Source: Amycolatopsis coloradensis (GTDB taxonomy: Bacteria; Actinomycetota; Actinomycetes; Mycobacteriales; Pseudonocardiaceae). Taken from it: a DNA stretch of 64,000 bases. Of this stretch, positions 9,342 to 17,141 are shown in pieces. A program made the position numbers and the translations under genes. The notes under the pieces are model-generated. The model was not told where the DNA came from. It did no database searches and saw nothing but the letters and a program-made list of their open reading frames with translations. Positions within the stretch are counted from its first letter, which is position 1. Each line of letters opens with the position of its first letter. The DNA lies in assembly GCF_001953865.1 (NCBI RefSeq), contig NZ_MQUQ01000012.1, positions 434,001 through 498,000 on the forward strand. The letters run 5' to 3'.

Positions 9342-9976
9342 CGCGCTTCCTCACCGAGGTCCCGGTCGACATCGACCGGGACACCGCCCGGCTGCGCGCC
9401 ATCGAGGAACTCTCGGACCCGACCTACCAGGCCGCGAGGCCTGGTTGGTTGTCCGAAGCGTTCACCTGGCTGGTCGAACGGGTGCTGCGCTTCCTGGACA
9501 CCGTCGACGGCGCCGTACCCGGCGGGATCTTCGCGGTCGTGCTGCTCGTCGTCGTGCTGATCGTGCTGGTGGTGGTGATTCGGCTGAGGTCCGGGCCCCT
9601 GGCGACGGCGGCCAAGGGCGCCAGGGCCGTGTTCGCCGGACAGCGCAAGGCTTCCGGTGCACATCGGAAGGCGGCCGAGGACGCCGCGTCGCGAGGCGAC
9701 TTGGACGAAGCCGTCCGTGAGATGTTCCGTGCCGTGGTGCGGTCTCTGGAGGAGCGGGCGCTGCTGGACGAGAAGTCCGGCCGCACCGCCGACGAGGCGG
9801 CCGTCGAAGCCGGGCGCCTGCTCCCGGACGTCGCTGACGCGTTGCGCGCCGGTGCCCGGTTGTTCGACGACGTCCACTATGGCGGGATCCCGGCCACCGT
9901 GGCCGGCTACCGTTCACTGTCCGCATTGGACGAACGCTGCCGCCGCGCGAGGCCCGTCGCACTGGCGGCCGGATGA
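9335..9976 (+). CDS. DUF4129 domain membrane protein
   Basis: The protein has 213 residues with one central transmembrane helix (about 62-86, IFAVVLLVVVLIVLVVVI). The C-terminal DUF4129 domain (about 120-205) contains LDEAVREMFRAVVRSLEERAL, a TADEAA segment and FDDVHYGG. DUF4129 is otherwise seen at the C-terminus of transglutaminase-like membrane proteins and in MoxR clusters. ATG at 9335 or GTG at 9338 are both possible starts, and both overlap the preceding stop. It overlaps the next gene by ATGA. Its role is inferred to be with the adjacent MoxR ATPase. Confidence 0.8.
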   Translation: MVTRFLTEVPVDIDRDTARLRAIEELSDPTYQAARPGWLSEAFTWLVERVLRFLDTVDGAVPGGIFAVVLLVVVLIVLVVVIRLRSGPLATAAKGARAVFAGQRKASGAHRKAAEDAASRGDLDEAVREMFRAVVRSLEERALLDEKSGRTADEAAVEAGRLLPDVADALRAGARLFDDVHYGGIPATVAGYRSLSALDERCRRARPVALAAG

Positions 9977-11097
9977 CCTCCGTTTCGCCCGACGCCCGCC
10001 GGATCTGGCGCGGGGTGAGGCTCCCGCTCGCGGTCGTCCTCCTGATCGTGCTGACCGGGACCCTGCTCGTCCTCTTCCGCGGTGAGCAGACCACCGGCGC
10101 GCTCGACCCGGGTTCGTACGAGCCCGGCGGAAGCCGTGCGCTGGCCGCCTTGCTGGAACGGGAAGGCGTCAAGATCACCCCGGTGCGCACGGCGGCCGAG
10201 GCCAGGGACTTCGCCGACGGCGCGACCGTCCTGATCACCCAGCCCGGCTTCGTGCCCAAGAGCACGTTCACGGAACTCCGGCGGATCTCCCCGCATATCG
10301 CGCTGGTGCAGCCGAGCCCGAGCACGGTCGACGAGATGCTTCCCGGTGTGCGGGTGAACGGTCAGCTCGAAACGGAGACTCGACGGCCCGACTGTCCGGC
10401 CGCGGATCCCGTCGCGGCGGGCGGCGCGACCATGGGCGGACTGAAGTACACGGCCACGCAGCCGAGGGCGCAGGAATGCTACGGCGGCTCGTACCTCGAA
10501 GTACCCGGTCCACAAGGGACGGTCACCGTCCTCGGCGCCCCCGAACCGCTGTCCAACGAATGGCTGGGCGACGAGGGCAACGCGGCATTGACGACGCGGA
10601 TGCTCGGAAAACACGAGCGGCTGGTCTGGTACCTGCCGACGCCCGCTGATCCGTCGCTGGAGAACGAGAAGAAGCCGCTGTCCGAACTGATCCCGGCAGG
10701 CTGGTCGTACGCCGCGTTGCAGGCCGGGATCGCGGTGGTGCTGCTGGCGCTGTGGCGTTCCCGGCGGCTCGGGCCGGTGGTGACCGAGCCGATCCCGGTC
10801 GTGGTGCGCGCGGCCGAGGCCACCGAGGGACGGGCTCGGCTGTATCGCAAAGCGAAGGCCGCCGCGCACGCCGGGGAGACCTTGCGCGAGGCGGCCCGCG
10901 CGCGGCTCCGGCCGTTGCTGGGGCTGCCCCGTGACGCGGAACCCGCGGCGCTGGTGGAATCCGTCGCCGCGCGGACCGGCCGTGCCCCGGCCGAGCTCGG
11001 CGCACTGCTGTACGGGGACCCGCCCGCCGACGACACCGCGCTGGTGCGGCTGGCGGACGGACTCGATGTCGTGGAACGAGAGGTGGAGCGGTCTTGA
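9973..11097 (+). CDS. DUF4350 domain membrane protein
   Basis: This is a 374-residue protein. An N-terminal helix (about 18-34) is followed by an extracytoplasmic DUF4350 domain with SYEPGGSRALAALLEREGV and the segment TVLITQPG. A second helix (about 240-258) and a cytoplasmic tail rich in arginine and alanine follow. DUF4350 resembles the GATase-like fold found in gliding and MoxR-associated proteins, though no catalytic residues are obvious. It overlaps the upstream gene by ATGA and the downstream moxR by TTGA, so the proteins are probably made in fixed ratio. Confidence 0.8.
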   Translation: MTSVSPDARRIWRGVRLPLAVVLLIVLTGTLLVLFRGEQTTGALDPGSYEPGGSRALAALLEREGVKITPVRTAAEARDFADGATVLITQPGFVPKSTFTELRRISPHIALVQPSPSTVDEMLPGVRVNGQLETETRRPDCPAADPVAAGGATMGGLKYTATQPRAQECYGGSYLEVPGPQGTVTVLGAPEPLSNEWLGDEGNAALTTRMLGKHERLVWYLPTPADPSLENEKKPLSELIPAGWSYAALQAGIAVVLLALWRSRRLGPVVTEPIPVVVRAAEATEGRARLYRKAKAAAHAGETLREAARARLRPLLGLPRDAEPAALVESVAARTGRAPAELGALLYGDPPADDTALVRLADGLDVVEREVERS

Positions 11098-12083
11098 GTA
11101 CCGAACAGACCGGACAGTCCGGTGTGGACAGCGCGGCCGAAGCACGGGCGGCGCTGATCGCCCTGCGCGCCGAGGTCGGGAAGGCCGTTGTCGGCAACGA
11201 CGCGGCCGTCACCGGGCTCATCATCGCGTTGCTGTGCCGGGGACACGTGCTGCTCGAAGGCGTACCGGGCGTGGCGAAGACCTTGCTGGTGCGGGCACTG
11301 GCCGCGGCGCTGGACCTGGAAACGACCCGGGTGCAGTTCACCCCGGACCTCATGCCGGGCGACATCACCGGCTCGATCGTTTACGACGCGCACAGCGGCG
11401 AGTTCTCCTTCCGCGAGGGCCCGGTGTTCACGAACCTGTTGCTGGCGGACGAGATCAACCGCACCCCGCCGAAGACGCAGTCGTCACTGCTGGAGGCGAT
11501 GGAGGAGCGTCAGGTCTCCAGCGACGGCAAGACCCGGCCGCTGCCCGATCCGTTCATCGTCATCGCGACGCAGAACCCGGTCGAATACGAAGGCACGTAT
11601 CCGCTTCCCGAGGCGCAGCTGGACCGGTTCCTGCTGAAGCTGACCATGCCGACACCGTCCCGTGAGGACGAATTCGGCATTCTTTCCCGGCACGCGCAGG
11701 GTTTCGACCCGCGGAACCTGGTCGCGGCCGGGATCAAGCCGGTCGCCGGGATCGCCGAACTCGACGCGGCGCGGCGTGCCGTCTCGGGGGTCACCGTGCG
11801 GCCCGAAGTGCTCGCCTACATCGTCGACGTCTGCCGGGCGACGCGGGCGCTGCCGTCGGTGCGTATCGGTGTCTCGCCGCGTGGCGCGACCGCGCTGCTG
11901 GCCGCGACGCGGGCGTGGGCGTGGCTCGCGGGCCGCGACTACGCCACCCCGGACGACGTCAAAGCCTTGGCACGGCCGTCTTTGCGGCACCGGCTCGATC
12001 TGCGGCCCGAGGCCGAACTCGAAGGCGTGACCGCCGACGGTGTGCTGGACCGCGTCCTCGCGTCCGTGCCCGTTCCACGCTGA
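11094..12083 (+). CDS. MoxR-family AAA+ ATPase
   Basis: The 329-residue protein has a MoxR-type Walker A (GVPGVAKT, with alanine in the usual glycine place) near residue 59. Walker B LLLADEIN is followed by RTPPKTQSSLLEAMEERQV, with sensor 1 in ATQNPVEYEGTYPLPEAQLDRF. MoxR proteins are chaperone-like AAA+ ATPases that act with von Willebrand-type proteins to mature or insert partner complexes. The start is a TTG overlapping the upstream stop, with GAGGTGGAG as ribosome site. Its nearest partner is the DUF58 protein that follows in TGATG overlap. Confidence 0.93.
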   Translation: MSTEQTGQSGVDSAAEARAALIALRAEVGKAVVGNDAAVTGLIIALLCRGHVLLEGVPGVAKTLLVRALAAALDLETTRVQFTPDLMPGDITGSIVYDAHSGEFSFREGPVFTNLLLADEINRTPPKTQSSLLEAMEERQVSSDGKTRPLPDPFIVIATQNPVEYEGTYPLPEAQLDRFLLKLTMPTPSREDEFGILSRHAQGFDPRNLVAAGIKPVAGIAELDAARRAVSGVTVRPEVLAYIVDVCRATRALPSVRIGVSPRGATALLAATRAWAWLAGRDYATPDDVKALARPSLRHRLDLRPEAELEGVTADGVLDRVLASVPVPR

Positions 12084-13369
12084 TGGCCGTCACCGGGCGG
12101 CTCGGGCTGCTGGCGCTCCTCGCGGCGCCGGTGGTCGGCCTGCTGCTGCCCTCGTGGGCCGGGATCGGGCTCGCCGCCGCGGTGCTGCTTTTGCTGGTGG
12201 TGCTGGATCTCCTGCTCGCCGGGAGTGTGCGGCGGCTGCGGTTCGCGCGGTCCGGAGCGACGTCCGTGCGGCTGGGGGAGGCTTGCGAAGTCACGCTGAC
12301 CGTGGCCAATCCCGGTGTCCGCCCGGTGCGCGCGTGGCTCCGGGACGCCTGGCCGCCCAGCGCCGGAGCCGACGACAGGCACCGGCTTTCCTTGCCCGCG
12401 GGCGAACGCCGCATCGTGACCACCCGGCTCCTGCCGACCCGGCGCGGCGACCGGCGGGCGGCCAGGGTCACCGTCCGGTCGACCGGGCCGCTGGGCCTCG
12501 CGGCGCGGCAGGGTTCGCACGACGTGCCGTGGACCGTGCGGGTGCTGCCGCCGTTCCACAGCCGCAAGCATCTGCCGTCCCGGCTGGCCCGCCTGCAGCA
12601 GCTCGACGGCCGCAACGCGGTGCTGATCCGGGGCCAGGGCACGGAATTCGACTCCTTGCGCGAGTACGTGATCGGCGACGACGTCCGGTCGATCGACTGG
12701 CGTGCTTCGGCCCGCGCGTCCGACGTCATGGTGCGGACCTGGCGGCCCGAACGTGATCGGCGCGTGGTGCTGGTCCTCGACACGGGCCGTGTTTCGGCGG
12801 GCCGGGTCGGCGACGCGCCGCGGCTCGACGCGGCGATGGACGCGGCACTGCTGCTGGCCGTGCTGGCGGCGCGGGCGGGGGACCACGTCGACCTCCTGGC
12901 CTATGACCGTCAGGTGCACGCGGCCGTCCAGGGTTCGACGGATCTGCTGCCCTCCCTGGTGAACGCGATGGCGCCGCTGGAGCCGTCGCTCATCGAGACC
13001 GACGCGCGCGGCATGGTCGCGGAAGTGCTGCGGCGGACCAGGCGGCGCGCGCTGGTCGTCCTGCTGACCGGACTGGACGCGGCACCGCTGGAAGAAGGCC
13101 TGTTCCCGGTGCTGTCGAAGCTGACCTCGCGGCACCAGCTGGTGATCGCTTCGGTGGCGGACCCGCGGGTCGCCGAGATGGCGGCGGGCCGCGGCGATGC
13201 GGAAGCCGTCTACGACGCGGCCGCCGCCGAGCGCGTGCTGGCGGAACGGCGCCAGGTCACCGCGCGGCTGGCACGGCACGGGGTCGAGGTCGTCGACGCC
13301 GTTCCCGAGGACCTGCCGCCGCGGCTGGCCGACCGGTATCTCGCGCTGAAGGCCGCCGGACGGCTGTGA
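12083..13369 (+). CDS. DUF58 domain protein (MoxR partner)
   Basis: The 428-residue protein has two hydrophobic helices (about 7-22 and 26-44) followed by an extracytoplasmic-like segment. The signature DUF58 stretch DSLREYVIGDDVRSIDWRAS is near residue 195, and a degenerate vWA-like fold begins at VLVLDTGR. DUF58 proteins are almost always encoded beside MoxR and are thought to be its vWA-type clients or adaptors. The ATG overlaps the moxR stop (TGATG). The longer open frame from 11915 runs inside moxR and is not coding. The metal-binding DxSxS motif of true vWA domains is reduced to DTGRVS. Confidence 0.88.
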   Translation: MAVTGRLGLLALLAAPVVGLLLPSWAGIGLAAAVLLLLVVLDLLLAGSVRRLRFARSGATSVRLGEACEVTLTVANPGVRPVRAWLRDAWPPSAGADDRHRLSLPAGERRIVTTRLLPTRRGDRRAARVTVRSTGPLGLAARQGSHDVPWTVRVLPPFHSRKHLPSRLARLQQLDGRNAVLIRGQGTEFDSLREYVIGDDVRSIDWRASARASDVMVRTWRPERDRRVVLVLDTGRVSAGRVGDAPRLDAAMDAALLLAVLAARAGDHVDLLAYDRQVHAAVQGSTDLLPSLVNAMAPLEPSLIETDARGMVAEVLRRTRRRALVVLLTGLDAAPLEEGLFPVLSKLTSRHQLVIASVADPRVAEMAAGRGDAEAVYDAAAAERVLAERRQVTARLARHGVEVVDAVPEDLPPRLADRYLALKAAGRL

Positions 13370-13628
13370 ACCCGACGGGGTGGTGCCGGTGACGGCGGGT
13401 GTCCCGAGCGGTTGGACCGGCAGGATCGGGGTCCGGTGTGCGCGAAGGTCGTGCTGTTCTTCGCGGTGCTCGTTTCGCCCGCGTGGGCGCGACCGGCCGG
13501 GGCACCGTGGCTGTACGCCAAGGCGGCTCTTTCGTACCAACATGTCGCGGGTGGACAGTGCCTGGCGGCGATCAGCCCGCCCGCCGGGGCGCGGCGATAG
13601 CAAAGCTCCCTTGCTCTCTTTTCGCAGG
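13370..13628. other. Convergent gap between the DUF58 and SpoIIM genes
   Basis: This gap of about 260 bases holds no convincing gene. A GTG at 13436 opens a 54-codon frame whose first 16 residues resemble a signal peptide, but there is no ribosome site or similarity to support it. The right end is a PAL-3 repeat at 13596-13631 that runs into the SpoIIM stop codon. Confidence 0.5.
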
Positions 13629-13631
13629 TCA
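13596..13631 (-). repeat. PAL-3 element at the SpoIIM stop codon
   Basis: Read on the minus strand, the stop codon TGA is the first part of the element: TGACCTGCGAAAAGAGAG followed by the core GCAAGGGAGCTTTGC and TATC. The same arrangement (TGACCTGCG, an A/G-rich spacer, then the core) is seen at 38629-38664 and at 58381-58416. Confidence 0.75.
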
Positions 13632-14636
13632 GCCCGCTTCTGGGCGGGCATCTCCGGCGTATCGCCAGTCCACGTCGCCCACTTCGCCCGCCTTCGCGGC
13701 CTTACGCCCGACTACGAACACGTAGAGCAAGAAGAGGACTTCGGCGACTACGCCGATCCCGATCCGCGCCCAGGTCGGCAGACCCGACGGCGTCACGAAG
13801 CCCTCGATCACGCCGGAGATCAGCAGCACCACGGTCAGCCCCAGTGCCATCACCACGACCGATCGGCCCTGTTCGCCGAGCGCCGCGGTCCGGGAACGGC
13901 GTCCCGGGTCGATGACCGTCCAGCCGAGCTTCAGTCCCGTCCCGGCCGCGACGAACACCGCGGTCAGCTCCAGCAGGCCGTGCGGCAGGATCAGGCCGAA
14001 GAAGACGTCGAGCCGTCCGGCCGACGACATCAGCGCCGCGCCGATCGCGAGGTTCAGCGAGTTCGCCCAGAGCGCGTAGATCACCGGCACACCCAGCACC
14101 ACGCCGAGGAACAGACAGGTCGCCGCCACCCACGCGTTGTTGGTCCAGACGCGTGCGGCGAAGGACCCCGCCGGATCGGACGAGTAGTACGTCTCGTACT
14201 TCCCGCCCGGCGCCGTCAGGTCCTTGAACTCCTCCGGCGACGCCAGCGACGCGAGCACCTGCGGGTCACCGGCGATCCACACCGCCGCGATCGCCATCAC
14301 CGCGATCGACGCCGCCGCCGACGCCAGCCACCAGCGCCTGCTCAGGTACAGCGCCGCCGGGAACCGTCGGGTGAAGAACAGGCCGACCTCACGCCAGGCG
14401 GGGCTGTGCGAACCCGTGACGGCCGACCGGGCCTTCGCGACCAGGCCGGACAGGTGCGCGACGAGCACGGGGTCGGGGGCGACCGAGCGGATGATCGAAA
14501 GGTGCGTCGCGACGCGCTGGTACAGCGTCACCAGCTCGTCGGCGTCCGGGCCGCTGAGTTTCCCGGCGCGGCCGACGAGGTCACGCAGCCGATTCCATTC
14601 GGCCTGGTGCGCGGCGACGAACACGTCCACGTCCAA
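13629..14636 (-). CDS. Stage II sporulation protein M-like membrane protein
   Basis: The 335-residue protein has a soluble N-terminal helical part (DVDVFVAAHQAEWNRL) followed by several transmembrane helices. The family core WTNNAWVAATCLFLGVVLG leads into FGLILPHGLLELTAVFVAAG, which is typical of SpoIIM-like proteins. I chose the TTG at 14636 because GGGAGG lies upstream and actinobacterial members start with this DVD segment. The longer frame runs into the divergent RDD gene. In actinomycetes this family sits beside MoxR and RDD genes. The link to sporulation is by name only and should not be assumed. Confidence 0.85.
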   Translation of the reverse strand: MDVDVFVAAHQAEWNRLRDLVGRAGKLSGPDADELVTLYQRVATHLSIIRSVAPDPVLVAHLSGLVAKARSAVTGSHSPAWREVGLFFTRRFPAALYLSRRWWLASAAASIAVMAIAAVWIAGDPQVLASLASPEEFKDLTAPGGKYETYYSSDPAGSFAARVWTNNAWVAATCLFLGVVLGVPVIYALWANSLNLAIGAALMSSAGRLDVFFGLILPHGLLELTAVFVAAGTGLKLGWTVIDPGRRSRTAALGEQGRSVVVMALGLTVVLLISGVIEGFVTPSGLPTWARIGIGVVAEVLFLLYVFVVGRKAAKAGEVGDVDWRYAGDARPEAG

Positions 14637-14696
14637 CTCGGAGCCCTCCCGGCGATCGTCCTTGGTGGCCAGCCTATTCGTCACTACGCTTGCCGG

Positions 14697-15587
14697 GTGG
14701 AACAAGAGTCCGAACTCGTCACCGGCGAGGCCGTCGTCCTGGACGTGCGCGCGGCGAAACTGGCCAGCCGCGGGCTCGCCATGATGCTCGACGTCGCCCT
14801 CCAGCTGATCACGCTGATCGTCGCGATGCTGGTGCTGAGCCAGGTCGCCGCGTTCGGTGACGAAGCGCTGGCGCTGACCCTGTTCCTGGTGACCCTCGTG
14901 CTGATCATGGTCGGCTACCCGGTGATCTTCGAGACGCTGAGCCGCGGCCGGACGCTCGGAAAGATGGCGCTCGGCCTGCGCGTGGTCCGCACCGACGGCG
15001 GACCGGTCCGGTTCCGGCACGCGCTGGTCCGCGGGCTCGCGGGGTTCTTCATCGACTTCTGGGCGCTGGGCCTGCTCGGCGTCGTGGCGGTGGTCACGTC
15101 GCTGCTGTCCACCAACGGCCGCCGCGTCGGCGACTACCTCGCCGGCACCCTGGTGATCCGGGAACGCATGCCCGCCTCGCGGACGCCGTATGTCGGGATG
15201 CCGCCGCAGCTGGCGTACTGGGCTTCGCAGCTGGACCTGACCCGCCTGCCGAACGAGCTCGCGCTCGCCGTCCGCCAGTACTTGAGCCGCACTAGTGAGC
15301 TTCGCCCCGAAGCGGTCGAAGCCCTCGGGTACGGGCTCGCGCAGCAGGTCGAGGCGGCGATCGGGGCGCCGGTGCCGCCCGGGGTGCCGTCCTGGGCGTT
15401 CCTGTCGGCGGTGCTGGCCGAGCGACGGCGACGGGACCAGGTGAAGTCACAACCCCAGTACGCGCCGCCGCAGCCTCAGTACTCGCCGCAGTACCCGCAG
15501 AGCGCCGCTCCGGTGGCCGCGCCGGTTCCGGTGCCGCAGCCTGCGCCGGAACCTGTGCCGGAAAACCCCTTCGCGCCACCAGGCTGA
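14697..15587 (+). CDS. RDD-family membrane protein
   Basis: The 296-residue protein has an N-terminal RDD domain (LASRGLAMMLDVALQLI, with the R/D pair in SRG..LD) and three hydrophobic helices. SRGRTLGKMALGLRVVRTDG is a family hallmark. A roughly 130-residue C-terminal tail ends in proline- and glutamine-rich sequence. RDD proteins are small integral membrane proteins; some act as ion exchangers, but most are unassigned. The GTG at 14697 is the first start after the divergent SpoIIM gene, 60 bases away, so the two genes share a promoter region. Confidence 0.82.
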   Translation: MEQESELVTGEAVVLDVRAAKLASRGLAMMLDVALQLITLIVAMLVLSQVAAFGDEALALTLFLVTLVLIMVGYPVIFETLSRGRTLGKMALGLRVVRTDGGPVRFRHALVRGLAGFFIDFWALGLLGVVAVVTSLLSTNGRRVGDYLAGTLVIRERMPASRTPYVGMPPQLAYWASQLDLTRLPNELALAVRQYLSRTSELRPEAVEALGYGLAQQVEAAIGAPVPPGVPSWAFLSAVLAERRRRDQVKSQPQYAPPQPQYSPQYPQSAAPVAAPVPVPQPAPEPVPENPFAPPG

Positions 15588-15598
15588 CCAGCACCCGC

Positions 15599-15622
15599 CG
15601 CAAGTAGTCCTCTAGTTGCGGG
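15599..15622. repeat. PAL-1 half element
   Basis: CGCAAGTAGTCCTCTAGTTG continuing with CGG matches, in inverse orientation, the right arm of PAL-1 copy 3 (18944-18966). Only one arm is present here, next to the metallopeptidase stop codon and 12 bases after the RDD stop. Confidence 0.65.
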
Positions 15623-15623
15623 T

Positions 15624-17042
15624 TCAGGAGACGTCGGAGGAGTTCGCCGCCCACGTGTTGCACTGCGCCATCCGGTTCTTCTGCGCGCCGTGCTGCCACC
15701 ATGAGATCGCGTGCGCGTCGGAGCCGTGGTCGCGGGGGCCGCCGTTGTGGTCGCCGCGGTCCTGCGAACCCCACGCGTCCCGGTACATCGACTGATCGAC
15801 CGAGCCGCCGCGGCCCACCGTCGAGCCAAGGAACGTCCCGGACAGACACTGCGCCGAAAGTTCGTTCCGCCGCGACATCTCCAGGCCCGCCGCCGAGTCG
15901 ACACCGGCGTCGTACCGCGCGTCCCAATAGGCCTCCATGACACCGGAGAGCGCCTGGACGTGGTGCGCGTATTCGTGCGCGAAGACCGCGAGGTACACCC
16001 CGGGCTTGTTGCCGTACTGATCGACCTGAAGGCCGTCGTACGGTATGTACAGCGTTTCGTTCTGCGAGCAGTAGAACGCCGCCCAGCCCTTGCCGGCGTC
16101 ACCGCACGGGCTCGACCAGTTCTTGCCGGACGGGTATTTCACGGTAGGGACCCGGAACGGCAGTTTCGAGTAGTTCATGACCTGCTGCCAAACACTGTCC
16201 AGGCAAGGCCGCGCGCTTTCGAAGAACGCCGAAGACGCGTTCGCGTTGTTCGCCCAGCGCGAGAGGTTGCACGCCTGGTTCGGCAGGCCGACGTCGGAAT
16301 CGAGCCACAGCGGGTTGTCCGCCAGCTTGTGGTGTGGCTGCGGGCCGGACGGGGTCCGGCTGGCCGACGTCTCGCGGGTCGAGCCCGCCGACGTCTCGCG
16401 CGAGGCGGTCGAATCACGCGACCTGGTGGCCGTGGTCGTCGACGTGTCACTGGCCGTGGTGGTCGTCGAGTACTCCGAAGACGAGGTCGTCGGGTACGTC
16501 GAGTAACCGGCGTCGGCGACGTGCCGTGAGCCGCCGTTCGCGATGGCGATCACCATGATCAGCCCGCCCATCACCGCCATCACGGCCACGATCGCGACGG
16601 CCGCGATCACCCCGCCGTTCGACTTCTTGGCGCGGTATCCCCCGTAGGTCGTGAACGCGGGCTGAGCGAAACGCGGGCCATAGGGGAGTCGCGGCGGGCC
16701 GACGGCGCCGGGCTGGAACGGGACCGGCGCGCCGATCCGCGGCGGCGGCAGCGGAGCCGCGCCCGGCGGGGGCAACGGCATCCCGCCGCTCGGCGGACCC
16801 GGCCGGAACGGCGGCGGGATCGGCGGCGGGATCGGCATCGGGGCCGGCTGTGAGATCGGCGGACGGCCGGGAACCGGGCGTCCGCCGGGGCCCGGCCGGT
16901 TCGGCGGCGGCATCGGCGGGCCACCGCGCGGTGGCAGCGGCCGCGCGCCCGGCGGCGGGAGCGGACGGCCGCCCTGCGGCGGTCGCGGTGGCGGAGTCGG
17001 CCGGCGCCGCGGATCAGGCGGGCCGGGCGGCTGCTGGTTCAT
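15624..17042 (-). CDS. Second membrane-anchored neutral zinc metallopeptidase
   Basis: The 472-residue paralog of the 6927-8015 gene has a much longer proline/glycine-rich cytoplasmic segment (residues 1-155). A transmembrane helix (about 165-190) is followed by a Ser/Thr-rich linker with repeated TSA-type motifs and the PF04228 metallopeptidase domain. The zinc motif HEYAHH is followed by GLEMSRRNELSAQCLSG. The ATG at 17042 has GGGGGAT about 8 bases upstream; the longer frame to 17114 lacks support. A divergent promoter region of about 100 bases separates it from the DUF2207 gene. The catalytic domain should be extracytoplasmic; the substrate is unknown. Confidence 0.85.
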   Translation of the reverse strand: MNQQPPGPPDPRRRPTPPPRPPQGGRPLPPPGARPLPPRGGPPMPPPNRPGPGGRPVPGRPPISQPAPMPIPPPIPPPFRPGPPSGGMPLPPPGAAPLPPPRIGAPVPFQPGAVGPPRLPYGPRFAQPAFTTYGGYRAKKSNGGVIAAVAIVAVMAVMGGLIMVIAIANGGSRHVADAGYSTYPTTSSSEYSTTTTASDTSTTTATRSRDSTASRETSAGSTRETSASRTPSGPQPHHKLADNPLWLDSDVGLPNQACNLSRWANNANASSAFFESARPCLDSVWQQVMNYSKLPFRVPTVKYPSGKNWSSPCGDAGKGWAAFYCSQNETLYIPYDGLQVDQYGNKPGVYLAVFAHEYAHHVQALSGVMEAYWDARYDAGVDSAAGLEMSRRNELSAQCLSGTFLGSTVGRGGSVDQSMYRDAWGSQDRGDHNGGPRDHGSDAHAISWWQHGAQKNRMAQCNTWAANSSDVS

Positions 17043-17141
17043 CGAGTGGATCCCCCATGCGGTCGGCAACGCCGTTCCCCAGGTGGCGGGATCCGGCGTT
17101 TCGGCGGTCAGCATAGATCGGCTGTCCTAGAGTGTGTGGCT

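Noticed and set aside
13436-13600. Small secreted protein of 54 residues
   Set aside because: It has a signal-like N-terminus but no ribosome site, its end falls into the PAL-3 element, and the position between convergent genes makes chance likely; mentioned only in the gap entry.
13380-14696. Long plus-strand open frame upstream of the RDD gene
   Set aside because: It is antisense to the SpoIIM-like gene, is rich in R/H/D repeats typical of shadow frames in GC-rich DNA, and the RDD domain begins at the GTG at 14697.
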